NCBI GenBank assembly: GCA_963762885.1
Contig: CAVXNH010000088.1
Span: 1-64,000 of the forward strand
From: JASHVB01 sp963762885
GTDB taxonomy: Bacteria; Pseudomonadota; Alphaproteobacteria; Acetobacterales; Acetobacteraceae
Direction: 5' to 3'
DNA: 64,000 nucleotides
Part shown: piece by piece, positions 25,078-36,706 of the stretch
How the letters are laid out: the number at the start of each line of letters is the position of its first letter
How positions within the stretch are numbered: the first letter of the stretch is position 1
The notes under the pieces: model-generated
Told to the model about the DNA's origin: nothing
Database searches by the model: none
The model's input: only the letters and a program-made list of their open reading frames with translations
Position numbers and translations under genes: made by a program

Positions 25078-25317
25078 ATGAGCGAGATCGCCGATAAAGT
25101 TAAGAAAATCGTGGTAGAGCACCTGGGGGTCGAGGAGTCGAAAGTGACTCCCGAAGCCTCCTTCATCGACGATCTTGGCGCGGACAGCCTGGATACGGTC
25201 GAACTGGTGATGGCCTTCGAGGAGGCCTTCGGGGTGGAAATTCCCGAGGACGCCGCGGAAAAGATCAGCACCGTGAAGGATGCGATCGACTACATCGAGA
25301 AGCAGAAGGCCGCCTAG
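25078..25317 (+). CDS. acpP: Acyl carrier protein
   Basis: The 79-residue acidic protein has the phosphopantetheine site GADSLDTVELVMAFEEAFG (Ser37). It carries growing acyl chains as a thioester in the cytoplasm and is the partner of FabD, FabG and FabF. The start MSEIADKVKKIVVEHLGV is family-standard. The 168-base gap upstream may hold its own strong promoter, as ACP is needed in large amounts. fabF follows after 31 bases. Confidence 0.97.
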   Translation: MSEIADKVKKIVVEHLGVEESKVTPEASFIDDLGADSLDTVELVMAFEEAFGVEIPEDAAEKISTVKDAIDYIEKQKAA

Positions 25318-25348
25318 GCACAGGCGCCTGCGAGAGGAACAGCAGCCA

Positions 25349-26608
25349 ATGCGGCGTGTCGTGGTGACAGGCATGGGGATTGCCTGTCCCCTGGGGGTCG
25401 GGGTCGAGCATGTTTGGCGACGCCTGATCAACTCCGAGTCGGGTATCTCTGCCATCCAGGCCTTCGATACCAAGGATGTCCCCTGCAAGGTCGCCGGCCA
25501 GGTGCCGCCCGGCAGCCGCGCTACGGGCGGCCTGGATATCGGCGAATTCGTGCCCATCAAGGACCAGAAGAAGATGGATCGCTTCATCCATCTGGCGATG
25601 GCCGCCGGCACCGAGGCGGTGGAGGATTCCGGCTGGGTCCCCGAAACCGAGGAGGAGCGCAACGCCACCGGCGTGATGGTCGGCTCCGGCATCGGCGGCT
25701 TGCAGACAATCTATGAAGGCTCGGTGTTGATCAGCCAGGGCAAGGCGCGACGGCTGTCGCCGTTCTTCATTCCCTCGGCGCTGATCAATCTCGGCTCCGG
25801 CCATCTGTCGATCAAATACGGCTTCAAGGGCCCCAACCATTCCGCGGTCACCGCCTGCGCTACCGGCGTGCATGCGATCGGCGATGCGGCGCGGCTGATC
25901 ATGTGGGGCGACGCCGACGTGATGGTCGCCGGCGGGGCGGAGGCGGCGGTGTGCGAGTTGGGCATCGCCGGGTTCTGTGCCTCGCGCGCGCTGTCCACCG
26001 GCTTCAACGACCGCCCGCCGGAGGCTTCGCGGCCCTGGGACAAGGATCGCGACGGCTTCGTGATGGGCGAGGGCGCCGGCGTGTTGGTGCTCGAGGATCT
26101 GGAACACGCGCGCAAGCGTGGCGCGAAGATCTATGCCGAGGTGGCAGGTTACGGCATGTCCGGCGACGCCTTCCACATCACCGCGCCCGCCGAGGGCCAT
26201 GACGGCGCGTTCCGCTCGATGAAGGCGGCGATGAAGAACGGCGGCATCGCGCCCTCCGAGATCCAGTATGTCAACGCACACGGCACCTCCACGCCGCTGG
26301 GCGACGACCTGGAGCTGGAGGCGGTGGAGCGGATGTTCGGCGATGCGGCGAGGGGTCTTGCAATGTCGTCCACCAAGTCTGCCACCGGGCATCTGCTGGG
26401 CGCCGCCGGCGCGGTGGAGGCGATCTTCTCCATCCTGGCGATTCGCGACGGCGTGGCGCCGCCGACCCTGAACCTGGACGAGCCAAGCCGTGAGAGTGTG
26501 ATCGACCGGGTGGCGAAGACCGCGCAGGAGCGGAAGATCAATCTGGCGCTGTCCAACAGCTTCGGGTTTGGCGGCACCAACGCCTCGGTCATCTTCCGCG
26601 CTGCCTGA
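25349..26608 (+). CDS. fabF: 3-oxoacyl-[ACP] synthase II FabF
   Basis: This 419-residue condensing enzyme has the complete Cys-His-His triad. Cys170 is in VTACATGVHA, His311 in NAHGTSTPLGDD and His348 in KSATGHLLGAAGA. The closing motif NSFGFGGTNASVIF is intact. It condenses malonyl-ACP with acyl-ACP during elongation. The ATG at 25349 precedes RRVVVTGMG, the usual N-terminus. mltG begins about 28 bases after the stop. Confidence 0.96.
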   Translation: MRRVVVTGMGIACPLGVGVEHVWRRLINSESGISAIQAFDTKDVPCKVAGQVPPGSRATGGLDIGEFVPIKDQKKMDRFIHLAMAAGTEAVEDSGWVPETEEERNATGVMVGSGIGGLQTIYEGSVLISQGKARRLSPFFIPSALINLGSGHLSIKYGFKGPNHSAVTACATGVHAIGDAARLIMWGDADVMVAGGAEAAVCELGIAGFCASRALSTGFNDRPPEASRPWDKDRDGFVMGEGAGVLVLEDLEHARKRGAKIYAEVAGYGMSGDAFHITAPAEGHDGAFRSMKAAMKNGGIAPSEIQYVNAHGTSTPLGDDLELEAVERMFGDAARGLAMSSTKSATGHLLGAAGAVEAIFSILAIRDGVAPPTLNLDEPSRESVIDRVAKTAQERKINLALSNSFGFGGTNASVIFRAA

Positions 26609-26636
26609 CGAACCCGCGCCGCCGGAGGTGACTGCC

Positions 26637-27641
26637 TTGCCGGATCCGCCGGCGGTGCCTGATACGCCGCGGCCCCGGCGCGGCCGACGCATGGCCCTGG
26701 CCCTGGTTGGATTGGCGTTGCTGGCGGGCGGCGGCGCCGTGGCCGGGTATTACGGGGTGCGGTATCGGCTGGATCGGGCCGGGCCGCTGGACCGTCCCAT
26801 GGCGGTGGTGGTGCCGCGCGGCGACACGCAGACGGTGGGCGAGGCGTTGCACGCGGTCGGCGTGATCGACAGCGACCGGTGGTTCCGTTTGGGCGCCTGG
26901 CTGACCCGGCGTGCCGGCAAGCTGCACGCCGCGGAACTGGCGTTTCCGGCGCATGCGTCGCTGCGCAAGGTGCTGGCGGTGTTGCGCACGGGCAAGCCGG
27001 TGGAGCACAGGCTGACCATTCCTGAAGGGCTGACGGCGGTGCAGATCACCGCGCTGGTGCAGCGTGCCGAGGCCGCGACCGGCACCGTGACTCCGCCGCC
27101 TGAAGGCGGGGTGCTGCCGCAGACCTACAACTACGAGTATGGCACGCCGCGCGGGGTGCTGCTGGCGCACGGCGAAGCGGCGATGGCGCAGGCTCTGGCC
27201 GACGCGTGGGCTAAACGCGATGCGGGTCTGCCGCTGAACAATCCGCAGGAGGCCGTGATCCTCGCCAGCATCGTCGAGCGCGAGACCGCGTTGCCGGATG
27301 AGCGGCCGCGCGTCGCCGCGGTGTATCTCAACCGGCTGCGGCTTGGCATGCGGCTGGATGCGGACCCGACGGTTGCGTACGGGGCCAGCGGCGGCGAGGG
27401 GGTGCTCGACCACAAGCTGACGCGCGGCGATCTGGAACATGACGATCCGTTCAACACCTATCGCCGCGCCGGGCTGCCGCCGACGCCGATCGATTCGCCG
27501 GGGATCGCCAGCATCCTGGCGGTGCTGCACCCGGCGGCGAGCGACGACCTGTACTTCGTGGCGGATGGCAGCGGCGGCCACGTCTTTGCCCGCACGCTGG
27601 AAGCGCAGAACCGCAACGTGGCGCGCACGCGTACGAAGTAA
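26637..27641 (+). CDS. mltG: Endolytic murein transglycosylase MltG
   Basis: The protein of about 334 residues has a short cytoplasmic start, one membrane anchor (MALALVGLALLAGGGAVAGYYGV) and a periplasmic YceG-like domain. Blocks include HRLTIPEGLTAVQI, the catalytic ILASIVERETALPDERPRVA with the conserved Glu, VYLNRLRLGMRLDADPTVAY and GLPPTPIDSPGIASI. MltG cuts nascent glycan strands and sets their length. A TTG start at 26637 has GGAGG 8 bases upstream. A GTG at 26628 and an ATG at 26568 inside fabF are alternatives. The stop TAA is the first triplet of a TAACCTCTCCC palindromic repeat. fabF-mltG adjacency is conserved in many proteobacteria. Confidence 0.92.
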   Translation: MPDPPAVPDTPRPRRGRRMALALVGLALLAGGGAVAGYYGVRYRLDRAGPLDRPMAVVVPRGDTQTVGEALHAVGVIDSDRWFRLGAWLTRRAGKLHAAELAFPAHASLRKVLAVLRTGKPVEHRLTIPEGLTAVQITALVQRAEAATGTVTPPPEGGVLPQTYNYEYGTPRGVLLAHGEAAMAQALADAWAKRDAGLPLNNPQEAVILASIVERETALPDERPRVAAVYLNRLRLGMRLDADPTVAYGASGGEGVLDHKLTRGDLEHDDPFNTYRRAGLPPTPIDSPGIASILAVLHPAASDDLYFVADGSGGHVFARTLEAQNRNVARTRTK

Positions 27642-27789
27642 CCTCTCCCGCGGGAGCGGGAGAGGTCGAGACGAGCAGCGTCGAGGGTGAGGGTGATCGG
27701 GTCGGGCACGTAGCGGGTAGAGCGTGCCGACCCGATCACCCTCACCCGCCACTGCGTGGCGACCTCTCCCGCTCCCGCGGGAGAGGTTA
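27639..27789. repeat. Stop-donating palindrome family, copy 1
   Basis: The element begins taacctctcccgcgggagcg and ends with its complement (...cgggagaggtta). Inside is a second nested inverted pair, gggtgagggtgatcgggtcgg and its complement, around acgtagcgggtagagcgt. The left TAA is the stop of mltG and the right tta is the stop of the minus-strand VWA-like gene, so both convergent genes end within it. It probably works as a bidirectional terminator. Confidence 0.85.
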
Positions 27790-28536
27790 GTGGCGCAGGT
27801 GTTCCAGCAGCAGCATGGCGCCTGGCATCTCGTGCTGCTTTTCCCGCAGCATCACCTCGCCGCCGACCGCGTAAACCGCCGCCGCCGCCAGGATGTCGCG
27901 CAGCCGATCGGGTGCGCCCAGGTCGAACGGCAGCACGCAGCCGCCGGTGCGGCGGGCCAGGTCGAGGAACACCTCCGCGTCGCGGCGCGCACCCCGATCC
28001 GACGTGTCGTGCAGCACGATCAGTTTGATCCCGCGCGCCCCGAGTTCGTCGGCCAGCTTCTGGCCGCGCGGCAGCGATTCCTCAAACACGTCGCCGATAT
28101 AGGTGACCACGCGCACGCCAGGCTCGCGCAGGGACCGGGCGAGGATTGCCAGCAGCCGCGTCCGCCCGGCGATGCAGTAGATGCTGGCGGCGCGGTCGCG
28201 CAGCGCGTTGGCGTCGGAGGTGAATGCGGTGAAGGTGTGCAGCAGCCCACCGCCATGCACCGCCAGCGCGACGTCCAACGCGCCTGGCAGCGCGCGCACC
28301 AGCGAGTCGGTGACGGTGCGCGCCATGCGCCAGGCGGGCTCGCGCGAGGCGGTGGCGTCGAAGCCGAACACCAGGCGCGGACGGGTGGGTGTGTCGGTGG
28401 TGGTGAGCGCCCCCGGGTCGCCGGGCGACAGCAAGGCAAGGGCCCAGGCCTTCGCCCGCTCGAGCAATGAGGGCGGCGGCGGTCCCTCCGGTTCAGGCTC
28501 GGTGGTGACCAGGACGAAGTTCTGCTTGTCGGTCAT
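27787..28536 (-). CDS. VWA-like domain protein of unknown function
   Basis: The 249-residue protein starts MTDKQNFVLVTTEPEPEG. A proline-rich stretch leads to a von Willebrand A-like fold: PRLVFGFDATASREPAWRMA holds a D-x-(T/S)-x-S MIDAS-type sequence. Later strands (DVALAVHGG, VRVVTYIGDVFEES, IKLIVLHDTSDRG) alternate with helices as in VWA domains. There is no signal peptide, so it is cytoplasmic. A role in protein assembly or metal-dependent binding is possible; nothing specific can be said. The upstream in-frame extension to 28596 lacks family character. The stop codon lies in the palindromic repeat shared with mltG. Confidence 0.65.
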   Translation of the reverse strand: MTDKQNFVLVTTEPEPEGPPPPSLLERAKAWALALLSPGDPGALTTTDTPTRPRLVFGFDATASREPAWRMARTVTDSLVRALPGALDVALAVHGGGLLHTFTAFTSDANALRDRAASIYCIAGRTRLLAILARSLREPGVRVVTYIGDVFEESLPRGQKLADELGARGIKLIVLHDTSDRGARRDAEVFLDLARRTGGCVLPFDLGAPDRLRDILAAAAVYAVGGEVMLREKQHEMPGAMLLLEHLRH

Positions 28537-28766
28537 GGCAACCTCGTGTGGGCAGCCGTCAGCGTCATCACTATGACATCGGCGGCGGATGCACAAAGCC
28601 GGTGGAAACCGGCGATAGCGCTACGTGCCCGGCGTCCCGGTGTCGCAATGACGGAATTGGACGTGGGATCTATCCGGGTTCCGCAACCTTCGGGTGTTGC
28701 CCCATCGGCCCGGCGCGGTCTAGCAAGGCGTAACGCCAACACCACATCCAATCACTGCGGGAACCA

Positions 28767-31310
<2,544 letters not shown>

Positions 31311-31342
31311 GCAGAGCGCTGTTGGTGAAATGCGGCCAAGAA

Positions 31343-31370
31343 CCTCTCCCTCCCTCAAGGGGAGGGGGAG
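31343..31370 (+). terminator. Hairpin downstream of leuS
   Basis: cctctccctccctc pairs with ggggagggggagg across a short loop, 33 bases after the leuS stop codon. There is no T-run, but its position and strong stem suggest transcript termination or 3'-end protection. Confidence 0.45.
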
Positions 31371-31377
31371 GATTCTA

Positions 31378-31568
31378 ATACCAGCCCGCAAAACGATTGA
31401 CGTACAAAACGGCCGTCCGTAACCGTCATGGCCGGCCCTGTGCCGGCCATCCACGCCTTTTGTCGCGTGCACGAAGGCAAGGCGTGGATGGCCGGCACAA
31501 GGCCGGCCATGACGGTTGGGGCGGTCCGTGCGAAGCGGTCGAGAGTCAATCGTTCGGCGGGTTGGTAT
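31378..31568. repeat. Nested palindromic element, copy 3 (ATACCAGCCCGC ends)
   Basis: The outer arms are ataccagcccgcaaaacgat and the complement of gttcggcgggttggtat. They enclose a strong inner palindrome, gtcatggccggccctgtgcc/ggcacaaggccggccatgac, with ccacgcctt/aaggcgtgg near the loop. A copy with the same outer ends is at 57642-57820. The two copies at 1901 and 8046 share the inner core but not the outer arms. It lies between leuS and the LLM oxidoreductase, which are convergent. Confidence 0.75.
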
Positions 31569-31577
31569 AACTTGGTC

Positions 31578-32781
31578 TCACTCCGCCGCGGCTTGCGGGA
31601 TCGGCACGGTGTTCGGACCAAACCGATCCAGGAACGGTTTCGTGTCGATCTCGTCCAGTTCGATCTCGCGGGACAGCACCTTGCGCTTCCACTCCTGATG
31701 CGCCGGTTCGTTGCCGTGGAACTCCGGCATCACTTCCTTCGCGAACAGCTCCAGGCTTTCGCAAATATGCTCGTGCGCGTTCTTGCCGGCCTGGTTGAGC
31801 AGGATGACCTGGTCGATGTTGGAGGTTTCAAACCGGCGGAGCTTGCGGCGCAGCGTTTCCGGCGAACCGATCAACCCGCCGGAGATCGCGCGCGCCGCGG
31901 CCTCGGGGTTTTCGCGCTTCCACTTGTTGTATTCGTCCCACATGTTGACGGTATAGGGATCCGGCCGCTTGCGTCCGGAACTGGCGCCGTAGAAGCGTAG
32001 CGCGAACTGGAAGAACGTGGCGCCGTCGGCGCGGCGGCGCGCTTCCTCGTCGGTTTCGGCGCACATGAAGTAACTGACCAGTGCGATGTTCGGATTGGTC
32101 TGGTAATCGGTCAGCTTGTCCTGCCGCCGCACGAAACTGTTGTAGTAGGCATGCACCCAGGCGTGCGCAGCGTCGGCCGAGAGGAACTGGAAGCCGAGCG
32201 CTCCCAGGCCGCGGCGTCCCGCCATCTCGATCGTTTCGAGCTGCGAGCATGCGACCCATAGCGGCGGATGCGGCTTTTGCACCGGCTTGGGCAGCACGTT
32301 GCGCAACGGCATCTTGTGCCACTTGGTGTCGAGTTCGACGCCCTCGTCGCGGAACATCGGAATGATGCAGCGGATGGCGTCTTCCCAGACCTCGCGCTTG
32401 GTTTCCATGTCGCGGTCGAAGCCGCCAAGTTCGGTGACCGAGGCGGAATTCGCCAGTGCCGAACTCAACTCGTCCGTTGGAAACCAGGTCGAGGCAGGCG
32501 ATGCGTTCGGCGACGCGCTGCGGCGGGTTGGTGGTAAGCTGCACGATGCCGTGGCCGAGCCGGATGTTCTTGGTTCGCTGGCTGGCCGCGCCGAGGAAGA
32601 CTTCCGGCGCGGGCGAATGGGAATATTCCTCGAGGAAATGGTGTTCGACTTCCCATGCGTAGTCGTAGCCCAGCCTATCCGCCAGTTCCACCTGCGTCAG
32701 TGCGTTCTGGTACAGCGTCTGCTCATCGCCCGGCTGCCAGGGACGCGGAAGCTGCAGCTCATAGAAGATGCCGAATTTCAT
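31578..32781 (-). CDS. LLM-class (luciferase-like) flavin-dependent monooxygenase, frame broken
   Basis: The N-terminal third (MKFGIFYELQLPRPW, RLGYDYAWEVEHHF, LGHGIVQLTTNPPQRVAERI, CLDLVSNGRVEFGTGE) is in one frame. The rest (SASVTELGGFDRDMETKREV to PIPQAAAE) continues in another. Removing one T from gaattccgcc (minus strand, near 32449) restores VEFGTGESASVTEL. The joined protein is about 400 residues, with the luciferase-like barrel and FMN-binding features of alkanal/aromatic LLM monooxygenases. It uses reduced flavin and oxygen on an organic substrate. It is divergent from the HpaB-type hydroxylase, so both may belong to one catabolic unit. Confidence 0.8.
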
Positions 32782-32901
32782 GGATGGTTCCTCGTGCTAC
32801 TGGCGAGTAGTGCGCCGCATGGGGATCGGGGTGTCAAGCCCGTTAGCCGTGCCGCATAGTCCGCGAAACGCCGCGGTCGCAGGCGGGTGCGGGTGGCACC
32901 G

Positions 32902-33027
32902 CAAGGCATTTAACACGGAGTCAGAACGAGAACCACGGAGCCAGTGGGCCGCTTCGATAGCGGGGCGGCACACTGGCTCCGTGGTTCTCTGTGGTTCTCG
33001 TTTTGCCTCCGTGTTGAAAACTTGCTT
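32902..33027. repeat. Large inverted repeat, AGCAAG...CTTGCT family, copy 1
   Basis: Left arm caaggcatttaacacggag... to ccacggagccagtg (32902-32946); right arm cactggctccgtggttctc... to cctccgtgttgaaaacttgcttg (32970-33027). Arms match well except for an extra repeat of gttctctgtg on the right. It fills most of the 379-base gap between the LLM oxidoreductase and HpaB-type genes. Related elements, with the same outer AGCAAG then TTTnAAC sequence, lie at 55121-55296 and 57411-57527. Confidence 0.75.
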
Positions 33028-33160
33028 GCTGGCGTGACGCACGCACCAACCGAGTATTGCGCCGGTCAGGTGCCGGCGTCTGCCACGCCGCATTCTCGTT
33101 GTCCTCGCGCCGCATCTGCCCTAGCGTCGCCGCTTGAACGCCAAGCGCAGGAGGAAGGCG

Positions 33161-34621
33161 ATGCCGGCGCGCACCGGACGGGAATACCTCGAAGGGCTGC
33201 GGGCACAGGACCGCGAGGTCTGGCTTGACGGCGAACGCGTCCGCGACGTCACCACGCATCCCGGCCTGCGCGGCGGCGCCCAGGCGGTGGCCGCGCTGTA
33301 CGACATGCAGCACGACGCCAGGCTGCGCGACGAAATGGTCTTCAAGCCGCCGGAAGGCGGCGACCCGGCCGGGCTGTCGTTCATCATCCCGCGCACGCGG
33401 GAAGACCTGGAGCGGCGGCGCGTCATGATGCTGCACTGGGCGCGCGCGACCTGCGGCATGATGGGGCGCTCGCCGGATTTCATGAACGTCACCTACGCCG
33501 CCTGGGCCGGCGCCGCGAACTACTTCGCCGAAGGCCGTCCCGAGTTCGGCGAGAACATGCAGCGCTATCATCGCTACATCCGCGACAACGACCTGACGCT
33601 GACGCACTCGCTGATCAACCTGCAACGCAGCCGCACGGTGTCCGGCCTGTTCAACTTGCAGGAAGGCACCGCGCTCCAGGTGATACGCGAAACCGACGCC
33701 GGCATCGTCGTGCGTGGCGCTCGCGTGCTGGCGACGCTGGGACCGATCTCCGACGAGATCGGGGTTTATTCCCCCCGCGCCGCGCAGCACAAGGAGGGCC
33801 ACAACCCGTTCGTGATGAGTTTCGCCATTCCCTGCGGCGCGCCCGGCCTGCGCTTCCTGTGCCGCGAGAGTTTCGATTACGGGCGTTCGCATTTCGAACA
33901 TCCGCTCGGGTCGCGCTTCGAGGAAATGGACAGCATCGTATTCTTTGACGACGTGCTGGTGCCATGGGAGCGGGTGTTCCTGCTGTATGACGTGGACCGG
34001 CTGAACAACACCGCGCAGCGCACGCATTCTTCGGCGCACAGCGCGCATCAGGGGGTGACGAAGAACCTGGCGAAGTGCGAATTCGTGCTCGGCCTGGCGT
34101 TGCTGATGACCGAAACGTTGGGCAACGCACATCTGCCGGGCGTGGAGGAGAAGCTGGCCGAGCTGATGCTGACGACGATCCTGATGAAGGCCTGCATGCG
34201 CGCCGGCGAGGCGGATGCGAAACTCGACGAATGGGGGGTGATGTGTCCCGACATCCTGCCGATCGAGAGCACGCGCAACCTGTTCATGACCGCGTATCCG
34301 CGGATGATCGAGATCGTGCAATTGCTGGGGTCGTCCAGTTTCCTGTTGACGCCGAGCGAGAAGGACCTGACAGGGCCGCTGGCCGGACATATCGAGCAAT
34401 ACCTGGCCACCGACAGCACGCCGTCGCGGGAACGGGTGAAGCTGTTCCACCTCGCCAAGGACGTGGCGCTGAGTGCGTTCGGTAGCCGCCAGGTGTTATA
34501 CGAACGCTTCTTCGCCAGCGACCCGCTGACCCGTGCGCGGGTGCTGAACGCGATATACCCGAAGCAGGAAGTGACCCAGCGGGTGCTGGAGTTTCTGCAG
34601 CGGGACGATGATGTGGGTTAG
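33161..34621 (+). CDS. HpaB-type flavin-dependent aromatic hydroxylase (4-hydroxyphenylacetate 3-monooxygenase family)
   Basis: The 486-residue protein starts MPARTGREYLEGLRAQDREV with aggagg 6-7 bases upstream. It carries the family blocks: VWLDGERVRDVTTHP, SFIIPRTREDLERRR, MNVTYAAWAGAANYF, a central beta domain (GIVVRGARVLATLGPISDEI, RSHFEHPLGSRFEEMDSIVFFDDVLVPWERVFL) and a C-terminal helical region. These enzymes use FADH2 from a separate reductase to hydroxylate phenols ortho to the OH group. No reductase gene is adjacent. The VOC protein and pcaHG next door support ring hydroxylation followed by cleavage. The exact substrate is not determined. Confidence 0.85.
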   Translation: MPARTGREYLEGLRAQDREVWLDGERVRDVTTHPGLRGGAQAVAALYDMQHDARLRDEMVFKPPEGGDPAGLSFIIPRTREDLERRRVMMLHWARATCGMMGRSPDFMNVTYAAWAGAANYFAEGRPEFGENMQRYHRYIRDNDLTLTHSLINLQRSRTVSGLFNLQEGTALQVIRETDAGIVVRGARVLATLGPISDEIGVYSPRAAQHKEGHNPFVMSFAIPCGAPGLRFLCRESFDYGRSHFEHPLGSRFEEMDSIVFFDDVLVPWERVFLLYDVDRLNNTAQRTHSSAHSAHQGVTKNLAKCEFVLGLALLMTETLGNAHLPGVEEKLAELMLTTILMKACMRAGEADAKLDEWGVMCPDILPIESTRNLFMTAYPRMIEIVQLLGSSSFLLTPSEKDLTGPLAGHIEQYLATDSTPSRERVKLFHLAKDVALSAFGSRQVLYERFFASDPLTRARVLNAIYPKQEVTQRVLEFLQRDDDVG

Positions 34622-34641
34622 GGCAACAGGAGGAGTTCGCA

Positions 34642-35160
34642 ATGAGCACACGGCCGAAACATCTGGGGCACGTCAACCTGTACGTGCGCAATGCCGAGCG
34701 TTCGAAGCAGTGGTACGAAGACGTGCTCGGCCTGCACGTCTATGATTTTCGCCCCGGCTGGGCGGCGTTCATGTCGGCCGATCCGGAAAAGTCGCACGAG
34801 GTCGCGCTGATGCAGGTGGGCGACGATGCGCCGCTGCAGCAGAAGGGTCAGGTCGGGCTGAACCATCTGGCGTGGATGATGGAAAGCCTCGACGACCTGA
34901 AGGCGGTCTATCGCCGTATGAAGGACAAGGGCGTGAAGGTCGACCGGGTTGTCGATCACGGCCTGTCGCTGGGCATCTATTTCCGCGATCCGGACGGCAA
35001 CGGGCTGGAGGTGTCCTACGAGCTGCCGCGCGAGCAATGGCCGCGGCAGGAGGGCGTGTTCCAGCCGGACGTGGTCGGGCTGGGGAAGTTTCCCGGGCCG
35101 TGGGATGAGGAGATGCGGGCGCAGAACACCCGCGCAGCGCAGGCCGCGGTAACGGCGTAG
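34642..35160 (+). CDS. VOC-family protein, extradiol-dioxygenase-like
   Basis: The 172-residue protein starts MSTRPKHLGHVNLYVRNAER. Three candidate metal ligands sit at the positions used by glyoxalase and extradiol dioxygenase folds: HLGHVNL, GLNHLAWMM and GNGLEVSYELP. It has a single VOC module pair, shorter than classical catechol 2,3-dioxygenase (about 300 residues) but like one-domain extradiol enzymes. With the hydroxylase 20 bases upstream it probably acts on the hydroxylated ring product. Glyoxalase or isomerase activity is the alternative. A palindromic terminator-like repeat follows. Confidence 0.78.
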   Translation: MSTRPKHLGHVNLYVRNAERSKQWYEDVLGLHVYDFRPGWAAFMSADPEKSHEVALMQVGDDAPLQQKGQVGLNHLAWMMESLDDLKAVYRRMKDKGVKVDRVVDHGLSLGIYFRDPDGNGLEVSYELPREQWPRQEGVFQPDVVGLGKFPGPWDEEMRAQNTRAAQAAVTA

Positions 35161-35164
35161 ACAA

Positions 35165-35312
35165 ACCTCTCCCGCGGAGCGGGAGAGGTCGCCACGAAGT
35201 GGCGGGTGAGGGTGATCGGGTCGGCACGTAGCAGGTAGAGCGTGCCGACCCGATCACCCTCACCCTCGGTGCTATCGCACCTCGACCTCTCCCGCTCCTG
35301 CGGGAGAGGTTA
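35165..35312. repeat. Stop-donating palindrome family, copy 2
   Basis: aacctctcccgcggagcggg at the left and cctgcgggagaggtta at the right, with the inner pair gggtgatcgggtcggcacgt/gtgccgacccgatcacc. The right-hand tta is the stop codon of minus-strand pcaG. It separates the convergent VOC and pcaG genes. Confidence 0.85.
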
Positions 35313-35832
35313 GATATCCAGGAATACCGTTTCGCCGTCGCCTTGCAGCCGGATGTCCATCCGCCACGTCGCCGCCCCCTCGGGCTTTGCGATCAACGTG
35401 CCGCGACGTGCCGGGTCCTCGATCGCCATCAGCAGCGGATCGGTCTCGTTCAGCGCCTCGCCCTGGAAGTAGGCGCGCGTCACCAGCCCGCGCATCAACC
35501 CGCGCGCCAGCACGCAGACCGCGATGTGCGGCGCCTGTTGCGCATTGCCGCGCCCTGGTACCGGACCGGGCTTGATCGTGACGAACCGGAATTTTCCGTC
35601 CGCATCGGTGGCACTGCGCCCGAAGCCCGGGAAACTGTCGGACGCCGCAGGGTCGGACTGCCAGATCTCGACGCAGGCGTCGGTGCACGGCTTGCCGTCG
35701 CCGTCGAACACGGTGCCGGTCAGCGTCAGTTTTTCCCCCGTGGCGCCGAACCGAGTCAGGTCGGCCCAGCTTCGGATCAGCCAGCAGATGCCAGAACGGC
35801 CCAATCGTCTGGCTGGCAGTGGCGATCGCCAT
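35310..35832 (-). CDS. pcaG: Protocatechuate 3,4-dioxygenase alpha subunit, frame broken
   Basis: The start MAIATASQTIGPFWHLLADP is in one frame. The rest (SWADLTRFGATGEKLTLTGT, DGKPCTDACVEIWQSDP, GFGRSATDADGKFRFVTIKP, APHIAVCVLARGLMRGLVTR, YFQGEALNETDPLL) is in another. Removing one A from gatccgaagctgg (near 35771) joins them. This is the non-iron alpha chain that pairs with PcaH; together they open protocatechuate between the hydroxyls to give 3-carboxy-cis,cis-muconate. The start overlaps the end of pcaH. An ATG at 35841 is possible, but 35832 has better ribosome-binding spacing. Confidence 0.85.
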
Positions 35833-35837
35833 CGTCC

Positions 35838-36542
35838 TCATTCCTCCATCGGCGTGGCGGCACGCCCGCGCAACACGACGTCGAACCGGTAGCCGAGCGC
35901 ATAGTCGGCCTCGGTGATGTCCAGATCGAACTGCGCGATCAGCCGGTCGCGTGCCGCCGCGTCGGGCATGGCGTTGAAGATCGGGTCGAATGCCAGCAGC
36001 GGATCGCCCGGGAAGTACATCTGCGTCACCAGGCGGGTGGCGAAGGCGGGTCCGAAATAGGAGAAATGGATGTGGTTCGGCCGCCAGGCGTTGCGGTGGT
36101 TCGGCCAGGGATAGGCGCCGGGTCGGATCGTCAGGAAGCGGTAGCGGCCCTGCGCGTCGGTGAACACGCGCCCGGCGCCGTGGAAGTTGGGATCCAGCGG
36201 CGCGTCGTGCTGATCGCCCGGGTGGTCATAGCGGCCGGTCGCGTTGGCCTGCCAGATTTCCACCATGGTGTTGGGAACCGGGCGGCCGTCCTCGTCGGTG
36301 ATGGTGCCGGCAACGATGATGCGCTCGCCGATCGCAGGCTGGCCGCTCGTGTTGACGGTCAGGTCGATCGACGGCGGAAACTGCGAGGGCGAGAAGCTGG
36401 GACCGGTGGTCTCGGTGATTGTATGCGGCAGTGGTTGCAGGCGCTGCTTCGGATGCCGCTTGCGGGTGCTGCCGTATTCCGGCGTGTCGTAGGCCGGCTG
36501 GGTGCCTTGGGTGTAGGGTCGGAAGGGGACCGGGTCGTTCAT
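35838..36542 (-). CDS. pcaH: Protocatechuate 3,4-dioxygenase beta subunit
   Basis: The 234-residue protein has the intradiol dioxygenase fold: ERIIVAGTITDEDGRPVPNT, MVEIWQANATGRYDHPGDQ and RFLTIRPGAYPWPNHRNAWR followed by PNHIHFSYFG. Tyr in GRY, Tyr in AYPWP and the two His of NHIH match the four iron ligands of the beta chain. Length and N-terminal arm (PYTQGTQPAYDTPEYGSTRK) are normal. It starts at 36542. It supplies the active-site iron for ring cleavage of protocatechuate, the entry to the beta-ketoadipate route. No pcaB, pcaC or pcaD gene lies in the window. Confidence 0.93.
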   Translation of the reverse strand: MNDPVPFRPYTQGTQPAYDTPEYGSTRKRHPKQRLQPLPHTITETTGPSFSPSQFPPSIDLTVNTSGQPAIGERIIVAGTITDEDGRPVPNTMVEIWQANATGRYDHPGDQHDAPLDPNFHGAGRVFTDAQGRYRFLTIRPGAYPWPNHRNAWRPNHIHFSYFGPAFATRLVTQMYFPGDPLLAFDPIFNAMPDAAARDRLIAQFDLDITEADYALGYRFDVVLRGRAATPMEE

Positions 36543-36706
36543 TCGCCTGCAACTCCGCTGCAAGGGCGGCGCACCGTGTCATAGCGGGCAGGGGGGCGCA
36601 ATATATCAGGACGCGGCCAGCGGCGGCGGCGATGCGCACTGAAACGGCGACGCACCCGCCATCGCGAGGTATTGGACAAATGGCCGGCCGGTCGCAGAAT
36701 CACCGC

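Noticed and set aside
25265..26692. 475-residue minus-strand ORF opposite fabF
   Set aside because: Antisense shadow of a clear FabF gene with an intact catalytic triad.
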